Assembly: GCA_963795195.1 (NCBI GenBank)
Contig: CAWCGU010000006.1
Location: 2,356,001-2,420,000 of the forward strand
Reading direction: 5' to 3'
Source of the DNA: CAWCGU01 sp963795195
GTDB taxonomy: Bacteria > Actinomycetota > Thermoleophilia > Solirubrobacterales > 70-9
DNA: 64,000 bases
A program made the position numbers and the translations under genes. Positions 23,101-31,295 of this stretch are shown here, one piece after another. Every line of letters starts with the position of its first letter. The stretch's first letter is position 1. The notes below the pieces were generated by a model that ran no database searches, was not told the origin of the DNA, and saw nothing but the letters and a program-made list of their open reading frames with translations.

Positions 23101-24119
23101 CGCCCGTGGGCGAGCTGGCAGAGGCCGTCGCGGAGCCGATCGCCCTCATCGCCGGGCAGATCCCCGGGCTGATTGCACCGGTAACGAGCGCGTTCATCAT
23201 CGCGATCAGCCCGGTCATGGTGTTCGCGGCGGCGCTACCCGCCCTGATCACGCCGCTCAACGGAATCCTCGTCTACCTGATGGCGCCGGTCACGACCGCG
23301 GTCTCGGGCGTGGCGAATGCCGTCGGGACGCTGGCGATCCTCGATGCGCCCATCTCGACAACTGCCGGCATCATCGAGGCGACCGTCGACGCGGCCATCG
23401 ACGGCCATCCCGTCGGCACCATCTTGGGCGCGGCTTCCGAGCTGACCTCGGTCAGCCAGGATGTCGTCATCGCAACCGCCGAAGCCACGGCTGCGGCCCT
23501 GGACGCGCTTGCCGGCACGGAAACCTCTGAGTTCCTGGCTGGGTTCCAGGAGTGGCTGGAGCTCTGGGGGCTGGGAATCGAGGCGTTCGTCGGTGATCTG
23601 AACGCGGGCCTGATGGTTTGGGCGCAGGCAAGCGGGCAGTTCCTGGCCGACCTGAATTCGGGCCTGGCCGTGTGGGCACAGGCAAGCGCAGACTTCGCCG
23701 CCGCAGTGAACGCGGGCATCACGGAGTGGACGGAGGGGAGCGCAGGGTTCCTGACCGCGTTGAACGCCGGCCTGGCGGTCTGGACGGCGGCGAGCGCGAC
23801 CTTCCTGGCGGCGGTCGAGGAGAGCGCAGATGTGCTCGACGATCCGAGCCTGGCGGATTCCGCTGAGGCCGTCGCGACCACGACGAACCAGCTGATGGGC
23901 GAAACCGTCGGCGCGGGCACCGCTGCCGCCACAGCGACCACAAACTCGGTCACGTCCGCGGCGAACACCGCAGCTTCAACGTCCGTCGCTGCAACAACGA
24001 GCGCTCTCACCACCACGGTCAACACAACCGCCGCCACGACCATCAGCACGGCCACCACAACCACCGGCGCGGCTGCCGCGGTGACGAACAACCTGCTTAC
24101 TCGGGTCACGCTTTTCTAG
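20146..24119 (+). CDS. Giant protein, segment G: last RTX block and unusual hydrophobic/helical C-terminus
   Basis: This is frame 3, ending TAG at 24119. Residues from about 20325 to 21420 carry the last RTX loops (GESGDDAVYGG, GDAGDDDLIGG, GGAGDDAISGA, GDLGNDWLVGG). From about 21890 the composition changes to Leu/Val/Ile/Ala-rich sequence with regularly spaced Pro. It includes an exact 25-residue repeat at 22911-23285 and an exact 18-residue Trp-containing repeat at 23532-23801. The last 60 residues are almost all Thr, Ala, Ser and Val and end RVTLF. No LPXTG, lipobox or classical TM anchor with a basic tail is visible. The hydrophobic block could associate with membrane or a lipid layer, or pack as an alpha-solenoid; that is inference. 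Confidence 0.8.
22911..23285 (+). repeat. Five exact-length 25-residue (75-bp) Pro-punctuated hydrophobic repeats
   Basis: Five consecutive units of exactly 25 codons start with Pro. Units 2 to 5 also have Pro at positions 10 and 15, giving P-x8-P-x4-P-x10. Positions between are Ile, Leu, Val and Ala with Thr or Gly at 3-4. Unit starts are PAGHIINF, PITYIANRLP, PVTGLAEELP, PIALIAGQIP and PVMVFAAALP; a sixth decays after PVTTAVSG. The DNA is diverged between units, so the period is held at protein level. I do not recognise this repeat family. Confidence 0.85.
23532..23801 (+). repeat. Five 18-residue (54-bp) helical repeats plus a partial sixth
   Basis: Units of exactly 18 codons start at 23532, 23586, 23640, 23694 and 23748. 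A partial unit (FLAAVEES) follows at 23802. The clearest consensus is F-L-x2-L-N-[AS]-G-L-x-V-W-x2-A-S-x2. The first unit (FLAGFQEWLELWGLGIEA) is the most diverged. Trp at position 12 and Phe at position 1 are near-invariant. Eighteen residues equal five turns of an ideal alpha-helix, so the aromatic face would stay in register. Confidence 0.85.
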
Positions 24120-24154
24120 CGGCGGGCCACCTCCCGACCAGGCCTGCTGTTCAG

Positions 24155-24243
24155 CGGAGGGGGTGGGATTCGAACCCACGGACCGAGCTAACCCGGTCAA
24201 CAGCTTTCAAGGCTGCCGCATTCAACCGCTCTGCCACCCCTCC
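24155..24243 (-). tRNA. tRNA-Ser (anticodon TGA)
   Basis: On the minus strand the acceptor GGAGGGG pairs with CCCCTCC, followed by discriminator G. The T-arm reads GTGGG-TTCGAAT-CCCAC, the anticodon loop is CTTGAAA with anticodon TGA, and there is a long class II variable arm. The 89-nt length is normal for tRNA-Ser. No CCA is encoded. It lies just after the end of the giant gene and is convergent with it. Confidence 0.95.
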
Positions 24244-24289
24244 GGGGTGCCTACATATTTGCGTCTTTGCCCCCGGCTAAGTCGCCTCC

Positions 24290-24303
24290 GTGACGTGCGT
24301 CAC
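24290..24303. promoter_or_regulatory. Perfect 14-bp inverted repeat upstream of the MCE gene
   Basis: The sequence GTGACGTGCGTCAC has 6-bp arms around a 2-bp centre. It sits 56 bp before the GTG start of the MCE protein and between it and the divergent tRNA-Ser. It could be an operator for a dimeric regulator. No regulator gene is adjacent, so the role is inferred only from position and symmetry. Confidence 0.35.
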
Positions 24304-24359
24304 ACATGGCGCTCCAGTTTGCCCAGCGAGCCTACCCGCGTCTATATGCTGGAGGCGGT

Positions 24360-25927
24360 GTGAGCGAGGCTGCCGACAAAGAGTCAAAGCGCTCCATCTA
24401 TGACGTGCTCGAGCGCGAGGAAGAGGGGGAGTCCGGCCTCAGTCGCTACGGGCCGTGGCTGGCCATCCTGACCGTCCTCCTGGTCGTTCTCTACATCAGC
24501 AGCTCCGGTCACGAGTACACGATCACCGCCGAATTCGAGAACGCCGCGCAGGTCCTCGAGGGCAACGAGGTCGTGATCGCCGGCGCCGCCGTCGGCACGG
24601 TCAAGACGATCGAGCTCGGCGACGACGGACAGGCGCTCGTTCGCTTCACCGTCAACGAGGACTACGCTCCCCTGCCCGTGGGCACGATCGCGACCGTCCG
24701 CTCCTACTCGCTGTCGGGCATCGCCAACCGCCAGATCCAGCTCGCCCTCCCGCCCGAGCGCGCCGGCGACCCAGACGCGCAGGCAGAGCAGGAGGCGATC
24801 CCCGACGGCGGCTCGATGAGCCAGTCCGAGACGGTCTCCGAGGTCGACCTCGACCAGATCTTCAACACGCTCGACGACCGCACCGTGCGCAACCTGAAGA
24901 AGGTGATCCGTGGCTTTGAGATCTCCTACGACGGCGTCGGCGAGCAGGCGAACCGCGGCTTTCGCTACCTGAACCCCTTCCTGGGCGCCTCCAGGGACTT
25001 CTTCTCCGAGCTGAACTTCGACGAGCAGGCGCTCTCCCAGCTTTTGGTCGACACCTCGCGCCTCTCGGGGACCCTGGCCTCGCGCTCGACCGACATCTCC
25101 GCCCTGGTCGGCAACCTCGACGCTGATGATGGGCGCCCTGGCCTCCCAGAAGACCGCCCTGGCCGAATCGGTCGCCGAACTGCCCGCCTTCATGCGCGAG
25201 TCCAACACCACCTTCGTCAACCTGCGCGCCGCGCTCGACGACCTCGACCCCCTGGTCGAGGCCTCAAAGCCCGCCGCCGTGCGCCTGCAGCCCTTCCTGG
25301 CCGAGCTGCGCTCGGCGGTCACCGACGCCGTGCCGACGATCACCGGCCTCGACGAGGTCATCTCCGCCCCCGGCCGCGCCAACGACCTGATCGAGCTGAC
25401 CGCCGCCCAGGTGCCGCTCGAGGCCTCGGCGATCGGCTCGGGCTCGCCCGAGTGCGGATCTGACCCCGAGACCGACTACGAGCGCGCCGCCAACGGCGAC
25501 TTCACCGAGGGCTCCTTCGGCGAGTCCGTCTGCGCCCTTCGCAACGGCCTGCCGGCGCTGGCCTTCTTCCGGGCCTACACGAACGAACTGGTCGGCTGGT
25601 TCGACGGCTTCTCGCACTCGAACGGCACGGCCAACGAGGGCAATGGCACCCTGGGGCGCATCCAGGCCGCCTTCAACACCTTCAGCGCCTCGCCGATCTC
25701 CGGCCTGCCCTTCATCGGCACCGGCAACATCCTCCCGACCGGCCTAGACAGACCCCACCAACCTGGACATCATCACCACGGGAGTGCTCAACAAGTGCCC
25801 TGGCGCAAACGAGCGCCCCCTGGGCGCGGTGGACCCGGACGACAACACTGTGCCCTTCACCGACGGCTCCTCGCCCTACACCGATCCGGTCAACTGTGAT
25901 CCCTCGGATGTAGCTCCTGGGCCCTGA
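24360..25927 (+). CDS. MCE/MlaD-family substrate-binding protein (frameshifted twice as sequenced)
   Basis: The GTG at 24360 has GGAGG four bases upstream; an in-frame ATG at 24306 lacks a Shine-Dalgarno site. There is one TM helix at residues 31-47, then an MlaD/MCE domain at about 51-130 (YTITAEFENAAQVLEGNEVVIAG, shown here only in part as FENAAQVLEGNEV). A long helical region follows. MCE proteins bind lipids or sterols in ABC-type envelope lipid transport. One extra base near 25120 (GAC-g-CTGATG) moves the frame from 3 to 1; another near 25748 (GAC-a-GAC) moves it to frame 2, ending TGA at 25927 after a Cys-containing tail. Without them the protein would be about 521 residues. No permease or ATPase gene is adjacent. 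Family confidence is high; lesion status is uncertain. Confidence 0.8.
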
Positions 25928-25949
25928 GCCGAGCAATAGGCTTCAGCCC

Positions 25950-27248
25950 GTGGCCGAATGGAGCAACTGGGCTGGGGAACAGCGCTGCAATCCCGCCGCG
26001 ATCGAGCGGCCCCGCAGCCTCCAGGAGCTCGTCGCCGCGGTCTCGCGCGCGGCTGAGCGCGGCCAGTCGATCAGGGCCGCCGGTTCGGGCCATTCCTTCA
26101 CCGACATCGCCCTCACAGACGGCGTGATGCTTCGCCTCGAGGCGCTCGACAAGGTGCTCGATGTCGATCAGTCGAGCGGCCTCGTCAAGGTCGAGGCGGG
26201 GATGGTTTTGAGGGCCATGAACGAGGCGCTCCATCAGCGCGGCCGGGCGATGGCAAACCTCGGCGACATCGACCGCCAGACCATTTCGGGATCGATCTCG
26301 ACCGGTACCCACGGCACCGGGATCAAGCTGCAGAGCGTGTCGGCCCAGGTGCACGCGGTCGAAATGGTGACGGCCGACGGAAGCGTGGTTGAACTCAGCG
26401 ATCGCTCCGATCCGCAGGGCCTTCGGGCGGCCCGCGTCGGTCTCGGCGCGCTGGGCGCCATCTACTCGGTGACCCTGCGCACGGTGCCGGCCTTCACGAT
26501 CAGCCGCGTCGACAGCGCCAAGCCTCTAGCCGAGGTGCTCGGCTCTCTGGACGAGCTGCTCAACGTCAACGACCACTTCGAGTTCTACGTCTTTCCCCAG
26601 ACAGACGTCGCCGTCTGCCGCGAGTCCCAGCGCGGTGACTATCCGCCGGAGCCGGCCTCGAGGGCCTCGGTCTACCTCAACGAGGTCGTGATCGAGAACG
26701 GCGTCGGGCAGCTGGCGATGATCTTGGCGCGCCGCTTCCCCTCGTTGATTCCACGGCTGACCGACATCGGCGCCCGCACCTTCAGCGGCTCGACAAAGAT
26801 CGAGCCCAGCCACCGGGTCTTCGCCAGCGAGCGGCGCGTCAGGTTCACCGAGATGGAGTACTCGATTCCCCGGGCGGATGCCCGTGAGGCGATCGAGCGT
26901 GTGCTCGACGTCGCGGCCCGCCCGGAGCACCAGCTGATGTTCCCGATCGAAGTGCGGTTTGTCGCGCCCGATGACGCCTTTCTGTCCACCTCGCAGGGCC
27001 GTGAGAGCTGTTACATCGCCGTCCACCACGACCGCAAGCTCAACTGGCGCCCCTACCTCGACGCCGTCGAGGCGATCATGAAGGACTACGGGGGGCGCCC
27101 CCACTGGGGCAAGCGACATTTCCGCAGCGCCGAGGAGCTGGCGCCGCTCTACGAGCACTGGGACGACTTCCAGGAGGTTCGCGCCCGCCTCGACCCCAGC
27201 GGCGTCTTCCGCAACGACTACACCGACCGTGTCCTCGGCCCCATCTAG
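25950..27248 (+). CDS. D-arabinono-1,4-lactone oxidase-like FAD-dependent oxidoreductase
   Basis: 432 residues. The N-terminal FAD-binding (PCMH-type) domain spans about 1-190 and contains GSGHS, with His48 at the position used for covalent 8-alpha-histidyl FAD linkage in aldonolactone oxidases. STGTHGTG and GALGAIYSVTL are further FAD contacts. The C-terminal ALO domain carries the HWGKRH signature at 385-390. The family oxidises sugar lactones such as D-arabinono- or L-gulono-1,4-lactone with oxygen; the substrate here is not known. The start is GTG, 22 nt after the MCE gene stop, so co-transcription is possible. The neighbouring alanine-racemase-fold gene is a common partner of this family in actinobacteria but is convergent here. 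Confidence 0.88.
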   Translation: MAEWSNWAGEQRCNPAAIERPRSLQELVAAVSRAAERGQSIRAAGSGHSFTDIALTDGVMLRLEALDKVLDVDQSSGLVKVEAGMVLRAMNEALHQRGRAMANLGDIDRQTISGSISTGTHGTGIKLQSVSAQVHAVEMVTADGSVVELSDRSDPQGLRAARVGLGALGAIYSVTLRTVPAFTISRVDSAKPLAEVLGSLDELLNVNDHFEFYVFPQTDVAVCRESQRGDYPPEPASRASVYLNEVVIENGVGQLAMILARRFPSLIPRLTDIGARTFSGSTKIEPSHRVFASERRVRFTEMEYSIPRADAREAIERVLDVAARPEHQLMFPIEVRFVAPDDAFLSTSQGRESCYIAVHHDRKLNWRPYLDAVEAIMKDYGGRPHWGKRHFRSAEELAPLYEHWDDFQEVRARLDPSGVFRNDYTDRVLGPI

Positions 27249-27252
27249 TCAC

Positions 27253-27318
27253 CCACCCCGCCGAACGTCCCGCAGTACAACCCTGTAGGGGGTCAATAGG
27301 GACGTTCGCGTGGGGTGG
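27253..27318. terminator. Bidirectional hairpin between convergent genes
   Basis: The arms CGAACGTCCC (27262-27271) and GGGACGTTCG (27299-27308) pair perfectly over 10 bp. The stem extends through CCACCCC and GGGGTGG with a small bulge. A smaller CCCT/AGGG helix can form in the loop. It sits exactly between the stops at 27248 (plus) and 27333 (minus). There is no clear U-tract, so termination efficiency is not certain. Confidence 0.6.
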
Positions 27319-27332
27319 GGGGCGTGGGGGGG

Positions 27333-28538
27333 TTACATGAACGCTTTGCCCTCGCCGCGGTAGGTGGGGACCTCGTCGACGATCGTGTCGCCTTCGAGCA
27401 GGTGGAGGCTGTTGAAGCGCTCGCAGAGCTCGCCGGCCTTGGCGTGTCGAAGGTAGACGCGGTCGCCGACGCGCAGGCCTGCGGCTGCGGCGCCGAGCAG
27501 CGGGGTCTGCACCTCGCCGGCTCCCTCGAGCGGATCGAACCTGAGGCCCGGCGGCTGGAACGGCTTCGGGAGACGGTCCTTGCCCGGCGGGCCTGAGGCG
27601 ATGTAGCCGCCGCCCATCGCCGTGGCGACGTCCCCCGACGGGTGGCGGGTGACGGCAAGCGCAAAGCCGGCGCCGGGGGAGAGGTGCAGCGCACGGTAGT
27701 TGTCGAAGAGAACCGGGGCGAAGAAGCCGGATCCCGCAGCCAGCTCGGTGACCGCCGGCTCGGCCGCCGTGCGCTCCAGGCTGCCGGTGCCGCCGCCGTT
27801 GACGAACTCGAGCTCGGCGACGGCGCTGACGGCGGCGACCGCAGCGGCGCGGCGCTCGGCCAGCTCCTGCATCGACAGCCGCTGCATCTGGCGGATGCCG
27901 AAGTTCTTCAGCGGCGCTCCGGGGACGGCGTCGCCGACCCCGGCGACGTGGCCTTCGTAGGCCATCATGCCGACGAGCGCCAGCCGCTCTCGCCGGGAGA
28001 TCTCCTCGGCCAGCCGCCGGGCCTCCTCGGCGGTGTGGATCGGCGAGCGCTTGGGGCCGATCTTGATCCGCCCGGCGAGCGGCCACCAGCTCGCGTCCAT
28101 GTCGATCGCGACGCGGGCGGGCGGTGCGGAGGAGGGGAGTGCGGTCTCGATCAGGTCGAGGTGCTCGCCGCAATCGACCATCAGCGTCGGCGCCGCCTCC
28201 GGGTTCTCGGCCGCCAGCCGGCCCAGCTCGGAGATCGCATCGGTGTCCGTCGTCGGGTAGGCGATAACGAGGTCGCGAAAACCGGCGCCCGCCAGGTGAA
28301 GCGATTCGGGCAGGGTGAAGGTGAGCAGGCCCTGAAACCCCGGATCGAGCGCCAGGATCCGCTCCAGGACCGAGCTGCAGCGAACGGACTTTGAGGCGAC
28401 GCGAATCGGCTTGCCCGAGGTCTGCGCAAGCATCGTCTGGGCGTTGGCTCCGATGGCGTCGAGATCGGCGAATGCGAACGGGGGCTGCAGCCCGGCGAAG
28501 GCGTGCTCGTAGCGTTCGTAGAGGGACGCTCCACTCAT
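27333..28538 (-). CDS. Alanine-racemase-fold PLP enzyme (amino acid deaminase/aldolase, D-threonine aldolase-like)
   Basis: 401 residues. An N-terminal TIM barrel of the alanine racemase/fold III type has Lys50 in VASKSVR as the PLP Schiff-base lysine. A C-terminal beta domain of the D-threonine-aldolase type follows (VGDRVYLRHAKAGELCERFN). Related enzymes cleave or deaminate hydroxy amino acids; the substrate cannot be read from sequence. Start is ATG at 28538, divergent from the downstream tRNA-Ser. The pairing with a lactone oxidase gene recurs in actinobacteria (established observation for these families), but no shared pathway is proven. Confidence 0.82.
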   Translation of the reverse strand: MSGASLYERYEHAFAGLQPPFAFADLDAIGANAQTMLAQTSGKPIRVASKSVRCSSVLERILALDPGFQGLLTFTLPESLHLAGAGFRDLVIAYPTTDTDAISELGRLAAENPEAAPTLMVDCGEHLDLIETALPSSAPPARVAIDMDASWWPLAGRIKIGPKRSPIHTAEEARRLAEEISRRERLALVGMMAYEGHVAGVGDAVPGAPLKNFGIRQMQRLSMQELAERRAAAVAAVSAVAELEFVNGGGTGSLERTAAEPAVTELAAGSGFFAPVLFDNYRALHLSPGAGFALAVTRHPSGDVATAMGGGYIASGPPGKDRLPKPFQPPGLRFDPLEGAGEVQTPLLGAAAAGLRVGDRVYLRHAKAGELCERFNSLHLLEGDTIVDEVPTYRGEGKAFM

Positions 28539-28645
28539 CCGGGCGAGCGTATCGTCAGAGGCCGCGGCGTCCTCGCAAGCGGCGCTGAGACGGCCGAGAA
28601 CCTACAATCGCCCCTGAAGGGCCGGCGCTGCCGGCAGAAGGTCCC

Positions 28646-28735
28646 GGAGAGGTGGCCGAGTGGCTGAAGGCACTCGCCTGCTAAGCGAGTAGGGGGCTAA
28701 ATGCTCTCTCGAGGGTTCGAATCCCTCCCTCTCCG
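28646..28735 (+). tRNA. tRNA-Ser (anticodon GCT)
   Basis: The acceptor GGAGAGG pairs with CCTCTCC, discriminator G. The D-arm starts TGGCCGAGTGG, the anticodon loop is CTGCTAA with anticodon GCT, a long variable arm follows, and the T-arm is GAGGG-TTCGAAT-CCCTC. Length is 90 nt and no CCA is encoded. It is the second serine tRNA in the window. Confidence 0.96.
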
Positions 28736-28857
28736 CTGCGGCGGGCATCACCCGTGCCATCGAACTCCAGCCCGACGCTGAAATGGTCAGGCGCCGGTCG
28801 AGAAGTCCTGACGATGGATGGTCCGAGTCGGTGTCGACTTTTCTGTAGAGTTTCAGC

Positions 28858-30618
28858 ATGGGGTGCGGGGTGTGGCGCGTGGCTTGGAGGGCAGCTGTGG
28901 CTGTCGCGATCTGCTGTCTTGCTGTTCCAGCGGTGGCGACGGCGGAGCCCCACGTCTCGCCTCAGGTGCTGCTGGATGACGTGAACGCCTATCGCGCGAC
29001 GCTCGGTTTCCCGCCGCTCGTGATCGACGACGCACTTGCTTCCTCCTGCCAGAAGCACGTCGACTACATGTTCGCCAACGGCGGACCCGCGAAGGTGCCG
29101 GACGGGCACGACGAGATCCCGGGCAACCCCGGGTACACGCCGGAGGGCGATGAGGCCGCTCACGCCTCGATTCTCGGTTACGACCTGCTCAACGACAACA
29201 AGCCGTTCTTCCGCGCCCCGACGCATCTGTGGTTCTTTCTGCACCCTCTCGGCGTTCGCGCCGGTGTCGCCCAGCGGACGGACACGGTCGACGGGCAGCC
29301 GCTGACGCTCTCCTGCATGCGCACCGAATACGCGGATGCCTCCGGCCAGCGCCGAGCTCCGCGCACGCCTCCGGCGATCTGGAGCTATCCCGCCGACGGC
29401 GCCACAGGCGTCTCTGTGTTCCTGAGCGCGGCCGAGATTCCCCACATCCCGGCGTACCAGGTGGGACTGACCAACGACCCGGCGGCGTCGTACATCGCCG
29501 GCGAGCACGTGCTGCTCTGGCATGACGATGTCGAGGGCGAGCAGATGAACGCGATCTGTCGGGCCGCCCTGATCGGACCCGGCGGGCAGCCGGTTCGCGC
29601 TCCCTGGCAAAGCCAGCTCGTGGTACCTGCGGAGCCGCTGATCCCGGGCGGGTCGTACACGACCGTCGCGACGATGAGCACGACCGAGGACTGCGGCGAC
29701 ACACAGAGGGTCGGCCAGACGTCGATGACAACCGCTCCCCGGCTGAAGGATTCCGAGCTCGTCACCTTCTTCGAACCGTTCGCACGCGACGGCAAGACCT
29801 TCGGAGCCAGCGAGCCCAACGAGACGCTGAAGCTGGTCCGAGGCGGCATCAAGGTGACCTACGTGCCAGGCGGTTACAGCTTCGAGCTCGATGGCTGCTG
29901 GGAGTACCGCTGCGAGTGGGAGCTCTCGAACATGAACCCCGGCCAGTCGCTCGAGGTGGCCTACACGAGCAAGCAGATCGACCTGGGCCCAGGCTGCTAC
30001 GGGCCCGCGCGCATCGTGGGCACGTACACAAAAGGTGCCGACGGCACGACCTACACCCGAAACGAGGTGACGGTGACGCCCCTCGGCAGCGGCGAATGCG
30101 AGGCGCTCCCGAAGGTGCAGAGCGCGGCGCCGAACCGGGGGGCCCCGGGACGGGTCGTCACGATCACCGGTGAGGCGCTCGGCCTGACCACGGGCGTGTC
30201 CTTCGGCGGCGTTGCCGCGACTGCTTGGAAGCCGACCAGCGGTGGACTCCTGGTCACGGTCCCCAGCGGCGCCCGAAGCGGACCCGTCACCGTCACGACA
30301 CCGACCGGGACAGTCGTGGCGATCGCAAGATTCGGGGTGTCGAGAAGGGATCGAGTCTCACCCGACACGCAGGTTCTGCTGGGGCCGCCGCCGCTCACAT
30401 CCAGCTCCACGGCCAGCTTTGTTTTCTCGGCCACCGAGAGGCGGTCTTCGTATCAGTGCAGTCTCGACGGCGCCAAGTTCCGCAAGTGCCGGTCACCGCT
30501 CAGATTCGAGGGACTGAGAGTCGGTCGCCACATCCTCAAGGTCCGCGCCACCGACCGTGCCGGCAACGCGGACAGGTCAGCAGCCAGGTATCCCTGGCAG
30601 GTGGCTGCGCCGAGGTAG
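28858..30618 (+). CDS. Secreted CAP/SCP-domain protein with IPT/TIG domain and C-terminal beta module
   Basis: 586 residues. Signal peptide at 1-29, with likely cleavage after VATA. Residues about 33-160 look like a CAP/SCP (CRISP/PR-1-like) domain: LLDDVNAYRATLGFPPL, then SCQKHVDYMFANGG. A middle region with paired Cys follows. An IPT/TIG-like Ig domain spans about 415-495 (SAAPNRGAPGRVVTITGEAL). The C-terminal 80 residues (SFVFSATERRSSYQCSLDG then DRAGNADRSA) form a module also found at the end of the Ig-like protein at 39687-41264. Function in the envelope is not known. Start ATG at 28858, clear of the tRNA upstream. Confidence 0.8.
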   Translation: MGCGVWRVAWRAAVAVAICCLAVPAVATAEPHVSPQVLLDDVNAYRATLGFPPLVIDDALASSCQKHVDYMFANGGPAKVPDGHDEIPGNPGYTPEGDEAAHASILGYDLLNDNKPFFRAPTHLWFFLHPLGVRAGVAQRTDTVDGQPLTLSCMRTEYADASGQRRAPRTPPAIWSYPADGATGVSVFLSAAEIPHIPAYQVGLTNDPAASYIAGEHVLLWHDDVEGEQMNAICRAALIGPGGQPVRAPWQSQLVVPAEPLIPGGSYTTVATMSTTEDCGDTQRVGQTSMTTAPRLKDSELVTFFEPFARDGKTFGASEPNETLKLVRGGIKVTYVPGGYSFELDGCWEYRCEWELSNMNPGQSLEVAYTSKQIDLGPGCYGPARIVGTYTKGADGTTYTRNEVTVTPLGSGECEALPKVQSAAPNRGAPGRVVTITGEALGLTTGVSFGGVAATAWKPTSGGLLVTVPSGARSGPVTVTTPTGTVVAIARFGVSRRDRVSPDTQVLLGPPPLTSSSTASFVFSATERRSSYQCSLDGAKFRKCRSPLRFEGLRVGRHILKVRATDRAGNADRSAARYPWQVAAPR

Positions 30619-30718
30619 GTTCGACGCTCGAGCAGCAGCATGTCGCCGGGAATGCCCTGCCCGCCGCGCATCACTATCCAGGCAACATCACTCGAACCGG
30701 TCGATGCGCTCGCGGTAT

Positions 30719-31295
30719 TCAGCCGCAGCCTTGAAGTAACTCGCTTTCGAGTTCTCTCAGGTAACTGCGGCGGCGTTCTGGGCCATGCAGCTCCCCGGGC
30801 GCATGGATCCGCAACTGGGCCAGCCCAAGGTAGGCGCTGTAGGCGATCGCCGCGCGATCGCGCGCAACGCGCCGAACTCAGGCCCAGTTCCCGGAAGATG
30901 CGCTGCAGAAGCGCCATACGTGAGTCTGCGGCGCGGCGCAACCTGGCGGCGACGTCAGGATCGCCGGCGGCGGCCATCAGCTGGACGATCACAGTCGGTT
31001 CGAGCTCGACGCCGGAATAGTCGAGCAGCGCGCGCAGGCGATCGCGCGGGTCTGCGATCTCGTCGAAGCGCTCGACGAGCTCGATCACGAAGCGCCGCTC
31101 CCAGAGGTCGAGCGCCGCCCGCAGGAGCGCCCGCCGGTCCTCGAAGTGGTGGTAGAGGCCGCCCTTGCTGACGCCTAGGCGGCGAGCCACCGATTGCACC
31201 GAAAGAGCGCCGACGCCAGCCTCCTCGATCTCGTCGAGCGCCGCTTGGACCCAGGCCTCGGGGCTGGTTTGGGCCGGCCGGCCGGCCGGGCTCAC
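30719..31295 (-). CDS. TetR-family transcriptional regulator (frameshifted as sequenced)
   Basis: The N-terminal helix-turn-helix is clear: LSVQSVARRLGVSKGGLYHH at residues about 36-55, then FEDRRALLRAAL. The C-terminal ligand domain is all-helical. One extra base near 30868 shifts the frame; the restored reading (ARDRAAIAYSAYLGLAQLRI, then YLRELESELL) ends TGA at 30719, giving about 191 residues. Without correction the frame runs on to 30453. The GTG start overlaps the TGA stop of the upstream metallo-hydrolase gene by four bases (GTGA), so the two are translationally coupled. The palindrome at 32100-32115 upstream of that operon is the natural candidate for its operator. Confidence 0.82.

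Larger units (their letters stand above)
1..24119 (+). pseudogene. Giant multi-domain surface/adhesin-like protein, 5'-truncated by the window and broken by frame changes as sequenced
   Basis: One coding region can be followed from the left edge to the TAG at 24117-24119, about 8,000 residues, with no intergenic gap and continuous repeat content. The frame switches near 4155, 5800, 6083, 6318, 6455-6480 (two steps), 11388, 16487, 19080-19170 (two steps) and 20145. Each switch fits one added base, and removing it restores the repeat pattern on both sides. Frame 1 is open from base 1 in the same Ala/Val-rich repeat, so the true start lies upstream. Domain order is beta-strand repeats, beta-helix/haemagglutinin-like region, Calx-beta-like domains, RTX repeats, then helical repeats and a Thr/Ala tail. 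This composition is typical of exported calcium-dependent adhesins; the exact role is not known. I see no C-terminal LPXTG anchor. Real gene decay is possible but less likely, because unrelated genes in the window show the same single-base insertions. Confidence 0.8.

Noticed and set aside
28681..29610. Minus-strand ORF of 309 residues across tRNA-Ser and the CAP protein gene
   Set aside because: It runs through the antisense of a tRNA and of a gene with a clear signal peptide and domains.
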